DNA of 64,000 nt from Tetracentron sinense (taxonomy: Eukaryota; Streptophyta; Magnoliopsida; Trochodendrales; Trochodendraceae): positions 4,823,072 to 4,887,071 of the forward strand of contig CM026566.1 of the NCBI GenBank assembly GCA_015143295.1, given 5' to 3'. The first letter of the stretch is position 1. Every line of letters starts with the position of its first letter. The notes beneath the pieces are model-generated. The model saw only the letters and a list, made by a program, of their open reading frames with translations. It did no database searches and had not been told where the DNA came from. Of the stretch, positions 63,301-64,000 are shown in pieces. Made by a program: the position numbers and the translations under genes.

Positions 63301-64000
63301 GATCTAATCAAATGACAAATAAGACAGTATTAGGGATCTATGGTATTCATTAATACCAATTAGATTATGGATCTATTTCTAATGCTATTGCCAATTTGGG
63401 AAGAATTAATTGGCATTGAAAACCTAGACACTGGCTTAATGTGATCCTGCCTTTGGACACTTCATCACATCACCGTGAATAGGCAGATAGAAACTATCTT
63501 CTCCAATTTCACATATCTCATCTTGTGAATTCTAGAGAATTCGATCTACTATCTGATCTACAAGAGATGTTATACTCACGCTTTGGCGTTATTGTATAAT
63601 ATCTCTTATTCATGTGCCCACCTACCATGAACCTAATAAACACCTAATGAAAGCTCACGCTTTGGCGTTATTGCTCCCACTATTTGCTTATTCAGTTTTC
63701 ACCATGTTCACTCATAGGTGAGAGGGATTGGGCCCAGCTTTGGCCTGTCAGCTTACTCACACTCCCCACTATAGGATGACATAGTGTATGGTAGAAGATC
63801 ATAATACTTAGAGACTTGTCCCCAGTCTTATATACACATAATATATCAAGAGCAATTATTTCAACAGAATAATTAAACATATAAACAGATATCATCTCAT
63901 GATAAATAAACAACAGTTATCATCTTACGATAATAAAACATTAGTATACAAGATTAATCGTTATGGGTCAATAAATTAAAATGCATGGATGCAAGGGAAT
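63301..64000 (-). other. Element D leader and probable partial 5' LTR
   Basis: No coding frame. A weak primer-site candidate (minus strand TGGTATTAATG, about 63351-63361) matches initiator-Met only in its first six bases. CTCACGCTTTGGCGTTATTG occurs twice, 79 bp apart (63575 and 63654). LTR borders cannot be set because the sequence leaves the window. Confidence 0.45.

Larger units (their letters stand above)
59980..64000 (-). mobile_element. Element D: decayed Ty1/copia element, 3' end truncated
   Basis: A minus-strand gag-protease, pre-integrase, integrase, RT and RNase H order runs from 63300 to 59980. The RNase H frame stops abruptly just after SYTDSE at 59980, where unrelated AT-rich sequence begins, so the 3' part and 3' LTR are missing. 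The 5' LTR should lie right of 63363 and run out of the window. It differs from element C in gag and protease type (no Sirevirus features). Confidence 0.88.

Noticed and set aside
63351..63361. primer binding site of element D
   Set aside because: Only the first six bases match initiator tRNA-Met and no LTR end with CA lies beside it; kept as a weak note only.

Overview
The window is a piece of a plant nuclear genome, almost certainly an angiosperm with a repeat-rich genome. Every recognisable coding segment is transposon-derived: chromoviral (Tekay/Del-type) and Tat-type Ty3/gypsy elements, a Sirevirus-type Ty1/copia element, a second copia, a plant L1-type LINE and a BED/DUF659/hAT-type transposase. 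The only host-derived coding sequence is a partial retrocopy of an MCTP/FTIP-family gene. I see no intact host gene, rRNA or tRNA. All coding sequence except one 428-codon ORF and the retrocopy is broken by stops and frameshifts.

The main result is a nested architecture read from target-site duplications (TSDs). One minus-strand hAT transposase gene is spread over about 57 kb in five pieces (58153-57758, 33152-32172, 15299-14593, 12011-10946, 1849-1627). It was split by four independent insertions. (A) 1850-10945 is a minus-strand Tekay-like gypsy (TSD CTTCA/CTCCA). (F1) 12012-14592 is a solo LTR (TSD ATCTT). (B) 15300-32171 is a second minus-strand Tekay-like gypsy (TSD GTAGT); its left LTR was later hit by (C) 15718-23295, a minus-strand Sirevirus-like copia (TSD AAGTC). 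(E) 33153-57757 is a plus-strand Tat/Ogre-like, apparently non-autonomous gypsy (TSD ATACC). E was in turn hit by a LINE (about 41300-48497) and by a second solo LTR of the F family (F2, 55105-57377, TSD GCCTT). The LINE itself contains a minus-strand, poly(A)-tailed, 5'-truncated retrocopy of the MCTP gene (46127-47172, 11-bp TSD).

Right of the hAT gene lies about 1.8 kb of AT-rich sequence and then a decayed, 3'-truncated minus-strand copia (D, 59980-64000) that runs off the window. The left edge (1-1136) looks like part of another LTR, on the minus strand. A 100-N assembly gap (19001-19100) replaces most of the pol gene of element C.

The most unusual signal is in the promoters. At least four different LTR families (A, B, C, F) carry palindromes centred on CGATCG or GTCGAC about 45-300 bp upstream of the TATA box (one in A, arrays in B, C and F). 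Two copies of the same family (F1, F2) keep the array but use different palindrome cores. Copy number also differs between the two LTRs of element C, and one LTR shows a snap-back mutation that lengthened a hairpin. The Tat-like element E has another palindrome array (TTAACC..GGTTAA), but downstream of its TATA box.
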